A DNA stretch of 28,006 nt from an uncultured Paenibacillaceae bacterium. GTDB taxonomy: Bacteria > Bacillota > Bacilli > Paenibacillales > CALAME01. Under the pieces are notes generated by a model. The model did not search any database. It was not told the DNA's origin and saw only the letters and a program-made list of their open reading frames with translations. Position numbers and translations under genes: made by a program. Of the stretch, positions 8,201 through 16,604 are shown one piece after another (position 1 is the stretch's first letter; each line of letters opens with the position of its first letter). Location: contig CALKAN010000130.1 of assembly GCA_937983035.1 (NCBI GenBank), positions 1 through 28,006 on the forward strand, read 5' to 3'.

Positions 8201-8385
8201 CGGTTGTTGACGGAATGAACTACCGAAATTCACTTGAAATTGCCATTATGAACATTAACCGCGAGTTAGTGCGCAAGCAGCAAGAGTTTGGATACCGAGA
8301 TGAACAAGGCAACGTCATAAAGACTTTCAATCTGCCTCAGTTTGACGAACCTTGGGAAGGGGTGCAACGCTTTGTCAACGATTGA
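5260..8385 (+). CDS. Very large extracellular solute-binding protein with two carbohydrate-binding-like domains
   Basis: About 1041 residues, over twice the usual size of a sugar-binding lipoprotein. The N-terminus is a basic segment plus hydrophobic core (about 15-33) and Cys34 in an atypical lipobox (GAGC), so a lipid anchor is probable, not certain. Residues about 100-275 form a beta-rich module; residues about 295-450 form a second one starting IEIEAEEM, like the EAE start of CBM6/CBM35-type domains. A helical linker (about 455-575) leads to a family-1-type solute-binding domain (about 600-1000), with ALGIGEGRPSEFAF, YYAIPETMQFKMLYYR and DTWDDVYNMLPTL. GTG 5260 is chosen because AGGAGG (5245-5250) lies 9 nt upstream; the frame is open further up, into the ATPase gene. 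It presumably delivers glycans to the permeases encoded downstream. The ligand is unknown. Confidence 0.88.
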   Translation: MRPMQWFQTFKQKRWHTLAVLGLLVLLAGIGAGCTAQAEESAKSVDQLYDEMIEMIMDDSANAVFDSEGNALNDLYTFIQEQFGSYYLEKLEEWKRQGIPNATQSFTIDSSNYKGSSPNANVRIGTYEGRSNVLIFDNDRNNYFEYEFEVPEEGLYEIVVTYQNYRDPDTTKRTSYRPATLTMMIDGEIPFREARAIKFPRYFKDTFPLQFDKYGDHIRPRPIEITEWKEFPIRDHDDSYNTPLTWHLTKGKHTLRFEGYSSIVIDKIEFRPPTQLRTYEEYRAMHPEMTDLDVDLIEIEAEEMMEKNEVSIQMDADQDAFMSPMAHGRRIFNYVGGNRWAKGGETIKWEVDVPESGWYKIAYRALNNIHSNKTSFRKIKINGEVPYVDLVDYGTPFSSSWQGHVIADENGEPYAIYLEKGTNIIEMSVNYAPLKPVQILLEKVTQELGMVSRDLQVLTRGEVDRNRTWDIVNNFPEIPEMLRVIRGRLELMADMWLAVNKDKDNNYQSILTSMQDIDDLLDKVNEIPYRMDNISMIQSKIGTLASQITSQPIALDRIYILPYNKEFPRMKANFWETTKNGFMNFIRSFTEDDKLTANDDSILNVWMYYGRDYVNLLQELADQYFTPETGIPVKIDLLPREDLLVLSNAVNKTPDVALGIGEGRPSEFAFRDAAYDLSQFEGFDELAKNFSPGALLPYYYDGGYYAIPETMQFKMLYYRIDIMDRLGLEVPDTWDDVYNMLPTLQQNGYNFFIPLNEYLTFVYQNGADFYANDGMTTGLDSPEGFRALKMVTELFSVYGIDRQVPSFYQHFRDGTMPIGFTDLNHYLQMLVAAPELTGWWGMAPMPGIKNEDGVVERWSGGNIGMLSQGLGGFGGAMAGSGAASQTAAMIMKKADNPEWGWEFLKWWMSPEIQEQFGSELEGFHGPSFRWNTANLEAFTRLPWTNEELEVILEQWQWYKSMVNVPGSYFIPRELSNAWNRTVVDGMNYRNSLEIAIMNINRELVRKQQEFGYRDEQGNVIKTFNLPQFDEPWEGVQRFVND

Positions 8386-9346
8386 GTTGAAGCAATCCGC
8401 AGTCGTGAGAAGGAGCAAGCCCTCCTTCTCCGCTCGGATGAAACAATTTTTCCAAGAAGTTTGGAATTATAGACTGTCCTATCTCTTTTTAGCGCCGTTT
8501 GTCATCACGTTTTTTATATTCATCATGCTTCCCGTGCTTGCGGCAATGGGGCTTAGCTTCTTCTATTACAATGGGATGCAGACGCCGCATTGGATCGGTT
8601 GGGCAAACTATCAATATTTGTTCTCGCAAGACACGCTTTTCTTGCAGCACGCTTTGCCGAATACGATCAAGTTCGCAGTCATTGTCGGACCGGGAGGATA
8701 CATCGCTTCTTTTATCTTGGCATGGCTGATCGCTCAGCTGCCGGATCGCATCAGACTGTGGTTCGTGCTTGCGTTCTACGCGCCGTCACTGGCCACGGGG
8801 ATCGCGATGAGCATTATTTGGATCCCGCTTCTTTCTGGAGACCGCATCGGTTACCTCAACAGCTTCTTGTTGACGTTGGGCATTATTGATGAACCGCAGT
8901 TGTGGGTGCTTGACAAAGATTATTTGATGACTTCGATGATTGTCGTTACGTTGTGGTCATCGATGGGCGTCGGCTTCTTGGCGATGCTGGCAGGTGTTTT
9001 GAACGTTGACAAAACGCTTCATGAAGCCGGTCGAATTGACGGCATCGGAAGCAGGCTGCAAGAAGTTTGGTATATTACGATTCCAGCGATGAAGCCGCAG
9101 ATGCTCTTCGCAGCAGTCATGGCGATCGTGAGCGCATTTAAAACAGGGCATATTGGGGTAGAACTTTCCCAATCCAACCCGACGCCGCAATATGCGGGCA
9201 ACTTGTTGGTGAACCACGTTGAAGACTACGGTCTCATTCGGTTTGAGCTTGGATATGCATCCGCAGTATCTGTCGTGCTGCTGATTATCATCTTTATTGC
9301 TAACAGGCTCAGCTGGAAATTATTCGGAACGAAAGGTGATGAGTGA
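8372..9346 (+). CDS. MalF/UgpA-like sugar ABC permease (pair 1)
   Basis: A 324-residue membrane protein with about six helices and the loop that contacts the ATPase, EAGRIDG at about 218-224, followed by the usual proline (TIPAMKP). The first helix (LAPFVITFFIFIMLPVLAAMGLSFFYY) and length match the MalF/UgpA side of carbohydrate importers. The frame extends upstream into the binding-protein gene, but TTG 8372 is preferred: AAGGGG at 8357-8362 lies 9 nt upstream, and the start overlaps the preceding stop by 14 nt, suggesting translational coupling. The conserved EAA motif reads EAG here and in its partner, unlike pair 2 downstream. The gene encodes half of a heterodimeric channel with the next gene. 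Confidence 0.9.
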   Translation: MSTIELKQSAVVRRSKPSFSARMKQFFQEVWNYRLSYLFLAPFVITFFIFIMLPVLAAMGLSFFYYNGMQTPHWIGWANYQYLFSQDTLFLQHALPNTIKFAVIVGPGGYIASFILAWLIAQLPDRIRLWFVLAFYAPSLATGIAMSIIWIPLLSGDRIGYLNSFLLTLGIIDEPQLWVLDKDYLMTSMIVVTLWSSMGVGFLAMLAGVLNVDKTLHEAGRIDGIGSRLQEVWYITIPAMKPQMLFAAVMAIVSAFKTGHIGVELSQSNPTPQYAGNLLVNHVEDYGLIRFELGYASAVSVVLLIIIFIANRLSWKLFGTKGDE

Positions 9347-10248
9347 TGGCGGCAGTAACACCGAAAGCTAGAAGATTCAATCCGTTCAGGCGCCGTTCGA
9401 AACTGTTCGGCTGGGATACATCACAAAAAGTGATCACCTTTTTCCTGGTCATTCTTGGCTTGTTCATGCTGCTTCCGCTGGTTTATATATTTAACCATGC
9501 GCTCAAGCCATATTCGGAACTGTTTATATTTCCGCCGAACATTTTTGTTATTAATCCAACATTGTCGAACTTTACGGAATTGTTCGTCGTTACCCGTGAC
9601 TCCACGGTGCCGGCGTCGAGATATTTGTTTAACAGCATTTTAATTGCAGTATTGGCAACCGGAGCGGTCATTGTTGTGAGCGCGCTGGCTGCATATCCGC
9701 TGGCGAAACATCGTTTCCCAGGTTCTAAAGCGTTGTTCAGCATCATCATTATTTCTTTGATGTTCGTGCCGGAAACGATGATGATTCCAAGATACGTTGT
9801 TATCTCCAGCATCGGGATTATCGATACGTACTGGGGACATATACTCCCGCACGTTGCTGCGCCGGTCAGCGTGTTTCTAATGAAACAGTTTATGGACCAG
9901 GTTCCGGATGAATTGATCGAAGCTGGTAAAATTGACGGCGCAAGAGAATTTGGAATTTTCATACGGATTGTGATGCCGATCTGTTTGCCGGCTGTTGCAA
10001 CATCTGCAATTTTGCAGTTCCAAAACATTTGGGGATCGACAGAAACTTCCGTTTTGTTCATGACTGACGATGCAATGAAGACTTTCCCGTTCTTCTTGCA
10101 AACCCTGACACAAAACTTGGCCAACTCAGTTGCAAGGCAAGGAGCTGCGGCGGCGGCATCTCTCGTTATGTTCTTGCCTACGCTGTTTATCTTTCTCGTG
10201 TTCCAGCGCAAAGTTATAGCAACGATGGCCCATTCAGGAATTAAATAA
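9346..10248 (+). CDS. MalG/UgpE-like sugar ABC permease (pair 1)
   Basis: A 300-residue carbohydrate permease with six predicted helices, beginning with the cytoplasmic basic stretch and VITFFLVILGLFMLLPLVYIFNHALKP. The ATPase-contact loop is EAGKIDG at about 192-198, followed by IVMPICLP. ATG 9346 overlaps the previous stop (TGATG); AAAGGTGA lies about 7-9 nt upstream. GTG 9343 is an alternative that adds one residue. The coupling with the MalF-like gene argues for a stoichiometric pair. The PFFLQTLTQNLANSVARQGAAAAASLVMFLPTL stretch near the C-terminus is typical of this class. Substrate presumably comes from the large binding protein encoded upstream. Confidence 0.9.
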   Translation: MAAVTPKARRFNPFRRRSKLFGWDTSQKVITFFLVILGLFMLLPLVYIFNHALKPYSELFIFPPNIFVINPTLSNFTELFVVTRDSTVPASRYLFNSILIAVLATGAVIVVSALAAYPLAKHRFPGSKALFSIIIISLMFVPETMMIPRYVVISSIGIIDTYWGHILPHVAAPVSVFLMKQFMDQVPDELIEAGKIDGAREFGIFIRIVMPICLPAVATSAILQFQNIWGSTETSVLFMTDDAMKTFPFFLQTLTQNLANSVARQGAAAAASLVMFLPTLFIFLVFQRKVIATMAHSGIK

Positions 10249-10268
10249 GGTGATCGGGGGGAAAACAC

Positions 10269-12419
10269 ATGAAGAAATGGAGCTCAAAATTCATTTTGCT
10301 CATGTTGGGCACGCTGTTGCTGTGCAGCTCTATTCTGCCTGCGACTGTGCAAGCAGAAGTGATGTACCCAACATTTACTAGAGACAGTTTCGGTTCTATT
10401 ATATTTACTCAACCGCCATATACACCGACTGTAACGCTTGGAAATGAATTGTATGTTGTGGACGAAGAGACCGGCGAACAAGTTCCATCGCCGTTCCAGA
10501 ATCCGAAAGACGTTTTCATTGACAGCAAAGATCATATTTATGTCGTGGATACCGGCAACAATCGGATTGTTCATTTTGACGAAAACTTTGAATTCATTCG
10601 TTTTATCACAGTCGATGACAGTCCGATGAATGCGCCGGAAGGAATTTACGTCAATGACGAAGGCCACATTTATGTAGCAGACACCGGAAACAAAAGAGTC
10701 ATTCATCTCGATCCGGAAGGCCGCTTAGTCAAAGAAATTCATGAACCGGCATCCCGTTATATTCCGGCTGACTTTAAATACGATCCAATCAAGCTTGTTG
10801 CAGACAACCGCGGCTATTTGTACGTTGTTACATTGGGCGGATACCAAGGTTTGCTGCAATTGGATCCGGACGGAAATTTCCAAAGCTTCTACGGAGCAAA
10901 CTTAACCGAGTTTTCGGTTTTGGATGCCATCAAGCGTTTCTTGTACACAGAGGAAATGTATGCCAATGAAATCAGCAAACTTCCCGGCTCGGTGAGCAAC
11001 GTAGCGATCGATTCCAACGGTTTCATTTACACCGCTACGGCCGGAGACATTTCTGAGAACCAAATTAAGCGTCTGGATATTCAAGGGAAAAACTTGCTGA
11101 AAACATCGGATGAATTGACAGGTTCCGGAAGCACGCTTACTTTTGGAGAATATTTGAGACCGAACTACGTATCCGGACGGCTGGTTCAGCCTCAGCTGAT
11201 TGACCTTGCCGTTGACCGGAACGGCAATATTACTGCGATTGACAGAAGCTACAACTTTATCAACCAATATGACATGTACGGCAATCTGCTCTTTTTCTGG
11301 GGCGGTCAATCATCGCCGTCTTCGAGCCAGCTGGGTCTGATTAAGAACCCGGTAGCCGTTGACGTAAACTCAAGAGACGAGCTGTTCATTCTGGATGACC
11401 AGGAAGGCATCCTTCAAGTGTTTGAATTGTCGGAATTCGGTTCGCTTGTGTTTACTGCTACGCAGCTCACCAACCATGGATATTATTTGGAAAGTGAGCA
11501 ATACTGGCAGCGCGTGCTTGATCTGAACGCACAGTATGCGCCGGCAATGATGGGATTGGCGAAGGCAGCATATAAGAATGAAGATTACGTCAAAGCGAGA
11601 GATTTGTATCGAAATGCTGGAGACCAAGTCGGATTTTCTGATGCATTCTGGCAAATCCGTCTCGTATGGTTCCAGGAGCGCTTCTCATTCTTTGCGACTT
11701 TATTCTTGGTGCTTGGCTTCGGATATTTGTTCTTTGGCCGTTTGTTGAAACGTCTGTCATTTATGAAACGATTGAAAGAAAAGTATGCTTCTTCGCAATC
11801 GAAGTTCATGGAACAGATCAGACACGTCTTCTATATGCTGAAGCATCCAATTGACGGCTTTACCGCATTGCGCTATGAAGACAAAGGAAGTTATATCAGC
11901 GCGACAGTCATCTTGGTCATTGCTTACATCTCGCTTGTGTTCCAGCAGATGTATACAAGTTTTGCATTTAACAAAGTGCTGAGAAGCCAAGTTGACGCGG
12001 GCAGCATCTTGGTGCAGTTCGCAGTGATCTGGTTCTCATGGGTCATCTGCAACTACTTGATCAGCTCCATCTATCGCGGAGAAGGTCGTTTCAGAGACGT
12101 ATTTATCGGAAGCGCATATGCACTCATTCCGTATATTCTGATTTCGATTCCATTGGCGATCGTTTCCAATGCATTGTCCCTGTCAGAGCAGACGATCTAT
12201 CAATATATTTTATACGGACTCTATATTTGGGTCGGGGCGATGTTCTTCTGGAAAGTGCAGTCTCTGCAAAACTATGGAGTCGGCGAAACGGTCATTAATA
12301 TCTTCTTGTCTTTGTTTGCGATGCTCGTATTAGGTGTGTTGGCCTTTATCATATTCGGCCTGTCAAATGAACTGAGAATGTTCATTTACGAAGTGTATCA
12401 GGAGGTGTCAATGCGATGA
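10269..12419 (+). CDS. Secreted NHL-propeller, TPR and Yip1-like membrane protein
   Basis: A 716-residue mosaic. It starts with a clear signal peptide (MKKWSSKFILLMLGTLLLCSSILPATVQA). Six NHL-type repeats follow (about 76-395); clear ones are DVFIDSKDHIYVVDTGNNRI, GIYVNDEGHIYVADTGNKRV and DLAVDRNGNITAIDRS. Together they would build a six-blade beta-propeller outside the membrane. A TPR-like helical pair follows (about 400-455, YYLESEQYWQRVLDLNAQYAPAMMGLAKAAY). One membrane helix (about 474-492), a cytoplasmic segment and then a Yip1-like membrane domain with about five helices (about 530-716) complete it. NHL propellers usually bind ligands or proteins; no catalytic motif is seen. Its position between a permease pair and the DUF5696-like gene, overlapping the latter by 4 nt, suggests a scaffold or sensor of the transport complex (inference). 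Confidence 0.8.
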   Translation: MKKWSSKFILLMLGTLLLCSSILPATVQAEVMYPTFTRDSFGSIIFTQPPYTPTVTLGNELYVVDEETGEQVPSPFQNPKDVFIDSKDHIYVVDTGNNRIVHFDENFEFIRFITVDDSPMNAPEGIYVNDEGHIYVADTGNKRVIHLDPEGRLVKEIHEPASRYIPADFKYDPIKLVADNRGYLYVVTLGGYQGLLQLDPDGNFQSFYGANLTEFSVLDAIKRFLYTEEMYANEISKLPGSVSNVAIDSNGFIYTATAGDISENQIKRLDIQGKNLLKTSDELTGSGSTLTFGEYLRPNYVSGRLVQPQLIDLAVDRNGNITAIDRSYNFINQYDMYGNLLFFWGGQSSPSSSQLGLIKNPVAVDVNSRDELFILDDQEGILQVFELSEFGSLVFTATQLTNHGYYLESEQYWQRVLDLNAQYAPAMMGLAKAAYKNEDYVKARDLYRNAGDQVGFSDAFWQIRLVWFQERFSFFATLFLVLGFGYLFFGRLLKRLSFMKRLKEKYASSQSKFMEQIRHVFYMLKHPIDGFTALRYEDKGSYISATVILVIAYISLVFQQMYTSFAFNKVLRSQVDAGSILVQFAVIWFSWVICNYLISSIYRGEGRFRDVFIGSAYALIPYILISIPLAIVSNALSLSEQTIYQYILYGLYIWVGAMFFWKVQSLQNYGVGETVINIFLSLFAMLVLGVLAFIIFGLSNELRMFIYEVYQEVSMR

Positions 12420-14728
12420 AGAAGCTGGCGAAAAAGTTGCGCGATCGATTAGTAGACAACGTCAAAGAACATAAAGCCAGGTGGATAGTCACCTCTCTGC
12501 TTCTATTAGTCATTGTTGTTTTGCTGTTCCAAGTGCCGATTAAATTTAAAACAGAAGCCGAAATTATCCGGCAAGTGGACGTAGACTCTTCCGCTAAAAA
12601 CCCGATGCAAGAACACGATAATATGCCGAATGAAGCAGACTTTGAAAAAGTAGCAGAAACAGATACGCTCATTTTAAAGTTTGACATGATCAGCGGTCAC
12701 TTTATCGTGGAAGACAAACGAAACGGCAATGTATGGCATTCTTATCCGAATCCAGAATATTGGGAGAATGAGTCCATACCGGGGATTTGGCGGCAGCACC
12801 TTCGTTCACCCGTCATGATCCAAACTCTGGATTTCGAACGTTACAATTCAAGGCCAAGAATTTCAAACTGGATTTCCGACAATGGAATTATCAGCAATTT
12901 TGAAAAAATTGACGGCGGCGTTCGTTTAGTTTATGAATTGACGAACTCGCTCGTGAAAATTCCGGTCGAAATCACGATTAAAGATGATTACTTGCAAACA
13001 AAAATCATCGATGAAGGCATTGAAGAAGGTCAATTTGGCTTGTTGTGGGTGCGCTTGTTCCCATTCATCGGAGCGCATCATTCCACAGGCCAAGATGGAT
13101 ATTTGTTAGTCCCGGACGGTTCCGGCGCATTAATCAGCTTTAATCAAACGCAGCGCAATCAGAACAAAATTTATAAAGAGTCCATTTACGGCACGGACTA
13201 TGCGTTTAACACGACAGAGTCCAGCCGCAATACGATTCTGATGCCGATCTTCGGAATTAAGTCCGGAGACCGCGCGTTGCTCGCTGTCGTTGAAGAAGGC
13301 GCCGAGTATATGGACATTATCGGTTCGCCGGCTGGCGTATACAGTGATTACAACTGGGCAGCGACGGAAGCGCGCTATCGTTCTCCGTTCCGTCAAGTGA
13401 CGAACCGCGCCATGAACCGAGGCTTCATCACGTATGATGAAGAGCATAGATTCCATGCTGACCGCACAGTTCGGTACTATTTCTTGGATACTGACGAAGC
13501 TGACTACGTCGGCATGGCTGCCAGATATCGTCAATACTTGATCGAAGAGAAAGGCTTTGAGAGAATTCAAAATCCATCTGAAGACATTCCGTTATATTTA
13601 ACCATTCTTGGCGGCGACCAAGAGGAAGGCATGTTTGCCAATCGTTTCGTGCAAACGACGACCACTTCTCAAGCGATGGAGATGGTTCGCAAGCTGCACG
13701 GACTGGGCATTAACAACATGCACATCAACATGCTCGGATGGCAGAAGAACGGATATAATGAATTCGGGCGGCAAATGCCGATTGACCGCAGACTTGGCGG
13801 AAATGACTGCATGAAAGAATTTATCGATTATGTGCATTCGCTTGGATTCCCGGTGTCTTACGGCGTGAACTTCACGATTAACAACAGCAATGCACACGGA
13901 TTTATCGAGCGATACCACGGCATGCGCGACTTGTCTGGAACAGTGCTGAGACAGCGCGACTGGATCAATAACCAGCTGACACTGATCAGCCACAACTATT
14001 TGGATACTTATTTTGAAGATCGGTTGGCTGAAATCAGAGCGCTGGGCTTTGACGGCATTACTTTCGGCGGCGGTTATACGTATGCGCCGGGCCTTGGCAG
14101 CTTGCTGCTGAGCGACTACAGCGACAGATACGGAGCAGACCGCACGGAAAGCATCGCCATTCAACAGAAGTTTTATGAAATTGCTTCTGAAATGTTCGAC
14201 ATCGTCAACAGCACAACTTCATTCCAATATGTTAACAACTATGTCGATCATATCTATGCTTTGACAGATGATTATTCTTACGATTTGTTCAGCCAGGAGG
14301 CCGTTCCGTTTGCTCAGATTGCATTGCATGGACTGGTCACTTATACATCCCAGTACATTAATGAGCGGGAAGAATACACGACTCAGTTCTTGAAAGATCT
14401 GGAGTACGGCACCGTTCCGTCATTCATTTTCACGCATGAGCCAACGGAAGCGTTGCGCTTCTCTTACGGACTTCGCTTATTCAGCACGGAAGCCAGCGGC
14501 TGGGAAAATGAAGCTGTGCAGCAATATCAAATTTTCAATGAGGTACTGGGCGATGTGCAGGATCAGTTCATCGTAAATCATCGAAAGCTTGCCAACAACG
14601 TATACGAAACGACATATGAAAATGGCAAACGCATCATCGTGAACTACAGTCAAACGAGATCCTATGTCGCTGACGGTGTGACCGTTGAACCGAGAGGTTA
14701 TGCAGTGATTGGAGGGGCGGCGCAATGA
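12416..14728 (+). CDS. Membrane-anchored DUF5696-like protein, possible glycoside-hydrolase relative
   Basis: The protein has 770 residues: a basic cytoplasmic N-terminus and one membrane helix (about 23-41), then a large outer part, so it should face the outside. Residues about 75-380 look like a beta-sandwich (LILKFDMISGHFIVEDKRNG, then GYLLVPDGSGALISFNQ). Residues about 390-690 look like a TIM barrel, with strand-like LYLTILGG, NNMHINMLGWQ, FPVSYGVNFTI and GFDGITFGGGYTY. A small C-terminal beta-domain ends the protein. I recognise this as the DUF5696 type found beside ABC importers; a relation to glycosidases is inference from the layout, and I cannot identify a catalytic acid pair. ATG 12416 overlaps the previous stop (ATGA), with GGAGGTG 9 nt before it. 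The next permease gene also overlaps by 4 nt, so all three are coupled. Confidence 0.75.
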   Translation: MKKLAKKLRDRLVDNVKEHKARWIVTSLLLLVIVVLLFQVPIKFKTEAEIIRQVDVDSSAKNPMQEHDNMPNEADFEKVAETDTLILKFDMISGHFIVEDKRNGNVWHSYPNPEYWENESIPGIWRQHLRSPVMIQTLDFERYNSRPRISNWISDNGIISNFEKIDGGVRLVYELTNSLVKIPVEITIKDDYLQTKIIDEGIEEGQFGLLWVRLFPFIGAHHSTGQDGYLLVPDGSGALISFNQTQRNQNKIYKESIYGTDYAFNTTESSRNTILMPIFGIKSGDRALLAVVEEGAEYMDIIGSPAGVYSDYNWAATEARYRSPFRQVTNRAMNRGFITYDEEHRFHADRTVRYYFLDTDEADYVGMAARYRQYLIEEKGFERIQNPSEDIPLYLTILGGDQEEGMFANRFVQTTTTSQAMEMVRKLHGLGINNMHINMLGWQKNGYNEFGRQMPIDRRLGGNDCMKEFIDYVHSLGFPVSYGVNFTINNSNAHGFIERYHGMRDLSGTVLRQRDWINNQLTLISHNYLDTYFEDRLAEIRALGFDGITFGGGYTYAPGLGSLLLSDYSDRYGADRTESIAIQQKFYEIASEMFDIVNSTTSFQYVNNYVDHIYALTDDYSYDLFSQEAVPFAQIALHGLVTYTSQYINEREEYTTQFLKDLEYGTVPSFIFTHEPTEALRFSYGLRLFSTEASGWENEAVQQYQIFNEVLGDVQDQFIVNHRKLANNVYETTYENGKRIIVNYSQTRSYVADGVTVEPRGYAVIGGAAQ

Positions 14729-15591
14729 AACGCAAAAAATTACTATCAGCCAATGTAGTAAGAAATCTTGAGGGCTCCGTATTTATCGCCCCTTGGATCA
14801 TTGGGTTCCTGATATTTATGGGGGCGCCGATTGCATACTCGCTGTATATGAGCTTCCATCAGGTGAGAATTCTTGCTACAGGAATTGACACGAATTTTCG
14901 CGGTTGGGAGTACTATCAATTCATTCTGTTTGAGAACGGAAGCGTGCTTTATAATGACTTGATTCCTTTTTTAGGACAGACGGTCATTATGATTCCAGTC
15001 ATCATTATTTTCTCGCTGTTGATTGCCATTATTCTCAATCAACAGTTTCCAGGACGCCTCGCGTTTCGGACGATCTTCTTCCTGCCGGTCATCTTTACGA
15101 CCGGGCAGGTCGTCCTGGAATTTATCGCGCAAGGTGAAGGCGGACTCGACTTTTTGGAAAACTACAACGTATCGACCATTTTAATGAGCAATTTGCCTGA
15201 GCTTTGGGCCAACTCGATCGTTAGAGTCATGGAATCCTTTATTCTAGTGTTGTGGTACTCTGGTGTGCAAATCTTAATTTTCTTGGCTGGAAGACAAACC
15301 ATTTCCGGTTCCGTGTATGAAGCTGCCAGAATCGACGGCGCTTCTCCGTGGGAAACGTTCTGGAAGATCACATTGCCCGGCATGATTCCGTTTATCTTCT
15401 TGAACATCATTTACACAGTCGTTGACTTGTTTACTTTCCCAACCAACCCGATCATCAACCGGGTGAACACGAGCAACTATGGAATGTCCAGCGCCTTGGC
15501 TTGGATTTACTTTACGATTATTCTCATCTTCCTGGGAATCATCTTGCTCATATTCTCCAGGGCCACCAGAGCTTATCGTGCAGCGAAATAA
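14725..15591 (+). CDS. MalF/UgpA-like sugar ABC permease (pair 2)
   Basis: A 288-residue carbohydrate permease with about six helices. The first is FIAPWIIGFLIFMGAPIAYSLYMSF, the typical MalF/LacF beginning. The ATPase-contact loop is canonical EAARIDG (about 199-205), then ITLPGMIP. ATG 14725 overlaps the stop of the DUF5696-like gene by 4 nt, with GGAGGGG about 8 nt upstream. No second binding-protein gene accompanies this pair, so either it shares the large binding protein and MsmX-like ATPase encoded upstream, or its binding protein is elsewhere in the genome. The direct coupling to the DUF5696-like gene suggests it imports the product of that protein (inference). Confidence 0.9.
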   Translation: MKRKKLLSANVVRNLEGSVFIAPWIIGFLIFMGAPIAYSLYMSFHQVRILATGIDTNFRGWEYYQFILFENGSVLYNDLIPFLGQTVIMIPVIIIFSLLIAIILNQQFPGRLAFRTIFFLPVIFTTGQVVLEFIAQGEGGLDFLENYNVSTILMSNLPELWANSIVRVMESFILVLWYSGVQILIFLAGRQTISGSVYEAARIDGASPWETFWKITLPGMIPFIFLNIIYTVVDLFTFPTNPIINRVNTSNYGMSSALAWIYFTIILIFLGIILLIFSRATRAYRAAK

Positions 15592-15606
15592 TAAGGAGGG
15601 GTATCC

Positions 15607-16572
15607 GTGGCGAAAACGATAACGAACAAAAACAGACGTTTGAACATGCGCCTGGATTGGTCCTTGCTTAGGCGGATGAAGCAGGTGTTAATAGGCAAGG
15701 AAGCCGACCAGGGACTGCTCTTTAAAATATTTATTTACGTCATCTTAATTGATGTGGCGTACATTTATTTGAATCCATTGATCTTCATGGTTACGACCAT
15801 GGTTAAAGATGCAACAGACTTGCTGGATCCTGCCGTTATCTGGGTGCCGCGCGCCATCTATCTCGGCACCTTGCAGGACGCGTGGGTCATGCTCGATTAT
15901 ATGAGCTCATTCTTTATGAGCCTTGGACTCGCAACGACCATTGCGGTATGTCAAACGGTATTTTGTGCCGTGGCGGGTTATGCTTTTGCAAAACTGCAGT
16001 TTCCATTTAAAAAGTTCTGGATGTTTTGCTTGATTTTATCTTTCATCGTGCCGCCGCAGTTGACAATTTTGCCGATTTTGATTGCAGCGAGCCAATTGGA
16101 CATGATTAACGAAGTGTACCCGCTCGTGCTTCCTGCCATGTTTGGGCACGGTTTGAAGGGCGCGCTGTTCGTCATCATTTATCGCCAGTTCTTCAGCACG
16201 CAGCCGAAAGAGTTGGAAGAAGCAGCGAGAATTGACGGGGCGAACGCATTTAAAGTATTTTACAGAGTAATGCTTCCGCTCGCGCGTCCAGCGATCGTCG
16301 TTGTTTTCTTGTTCTCGTTCGTCTGGAACTGGAACGACTTCTATTATCCAAGCATGTTTTTGATTAATGTAGATACCGTACCGTTGTCGATGGGGATTTC
16401 CCGCATATCAGCAGCGATTCGTGCAGAAGAGGCTGAGAGCGGTCCGTCGATCTTCAGTGAACCGATTAAGATGGCCACCTCCTTCTTGATTATTCTGCCG
16501 CCGATCATTCTTTACATGTTCACGCAGCGCTGGTTCGTAGAAGGCGTTGAGAGAACTGGCTTGGTAGAGTAA
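15607..16572 (+). CDS. MalG/UgpE-like sugar ABC permease (pair 2)
   Basis: A 321-residue permease partner of the preceding gene. A basic N-terminal extension of about 40 residues precedes the first helix (IFIYVILIDVAYIYLNPLIFMVTTMVK). The loop EAARIDG (about 205-211) is followed by VMLPLARPAIVVVFLFSFVWNWNDFYYP, the very typical LacG/MalG pattern. GTG 15607 is chosen because AGGAGGGG ends 5-6 nt upstream. It is the last importer gene; 32 nt later the exporter-type ATPase gene starts, without a terminator between, so one transcript may cover both modules. A strong RNA hairpin lies just inside that next gene. Confidence 0.91.
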   Translation: MAKTITNKNRRLNMRLDWSLLRRMKQVLIGKEADQGLLFKIFIYVILIDVAYIYLNPLIFMVTTMVKDATDLLDPAVIWVPRAIYLGTLQDAWVMLDYMSSFFMSLGLATTIAVCQTVFCAVAGYAFAKLQFPFKKFWMFCLILSFIVPPQLTILPILIAASQLDMINEVYPLVLPAMFGHGLKGALFVIIYRQFFSTQPKELEEAARIDGANAFKVFYRVMLPLARPAIVVVFLFSFVWNWNDFYYPSMFLINVDTVPLSMGISRISAAIRAEEAESGPSIFSEPIKMATSFLIILPPIILYMFTQRWFVEGVERTGLVE

Positions 16573-16604
16573 TCGCTAATTTAATAGAAATCGGAGGAAG
16601 TTCA

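Noticed and set aside
9483..10268. A 261-codon open frame on the - strand opposite the second permease gene
   Set aside because: It mirrors the codon pattern of a clear permease gene, shows no recognisable protein family, and has no ribosome site.
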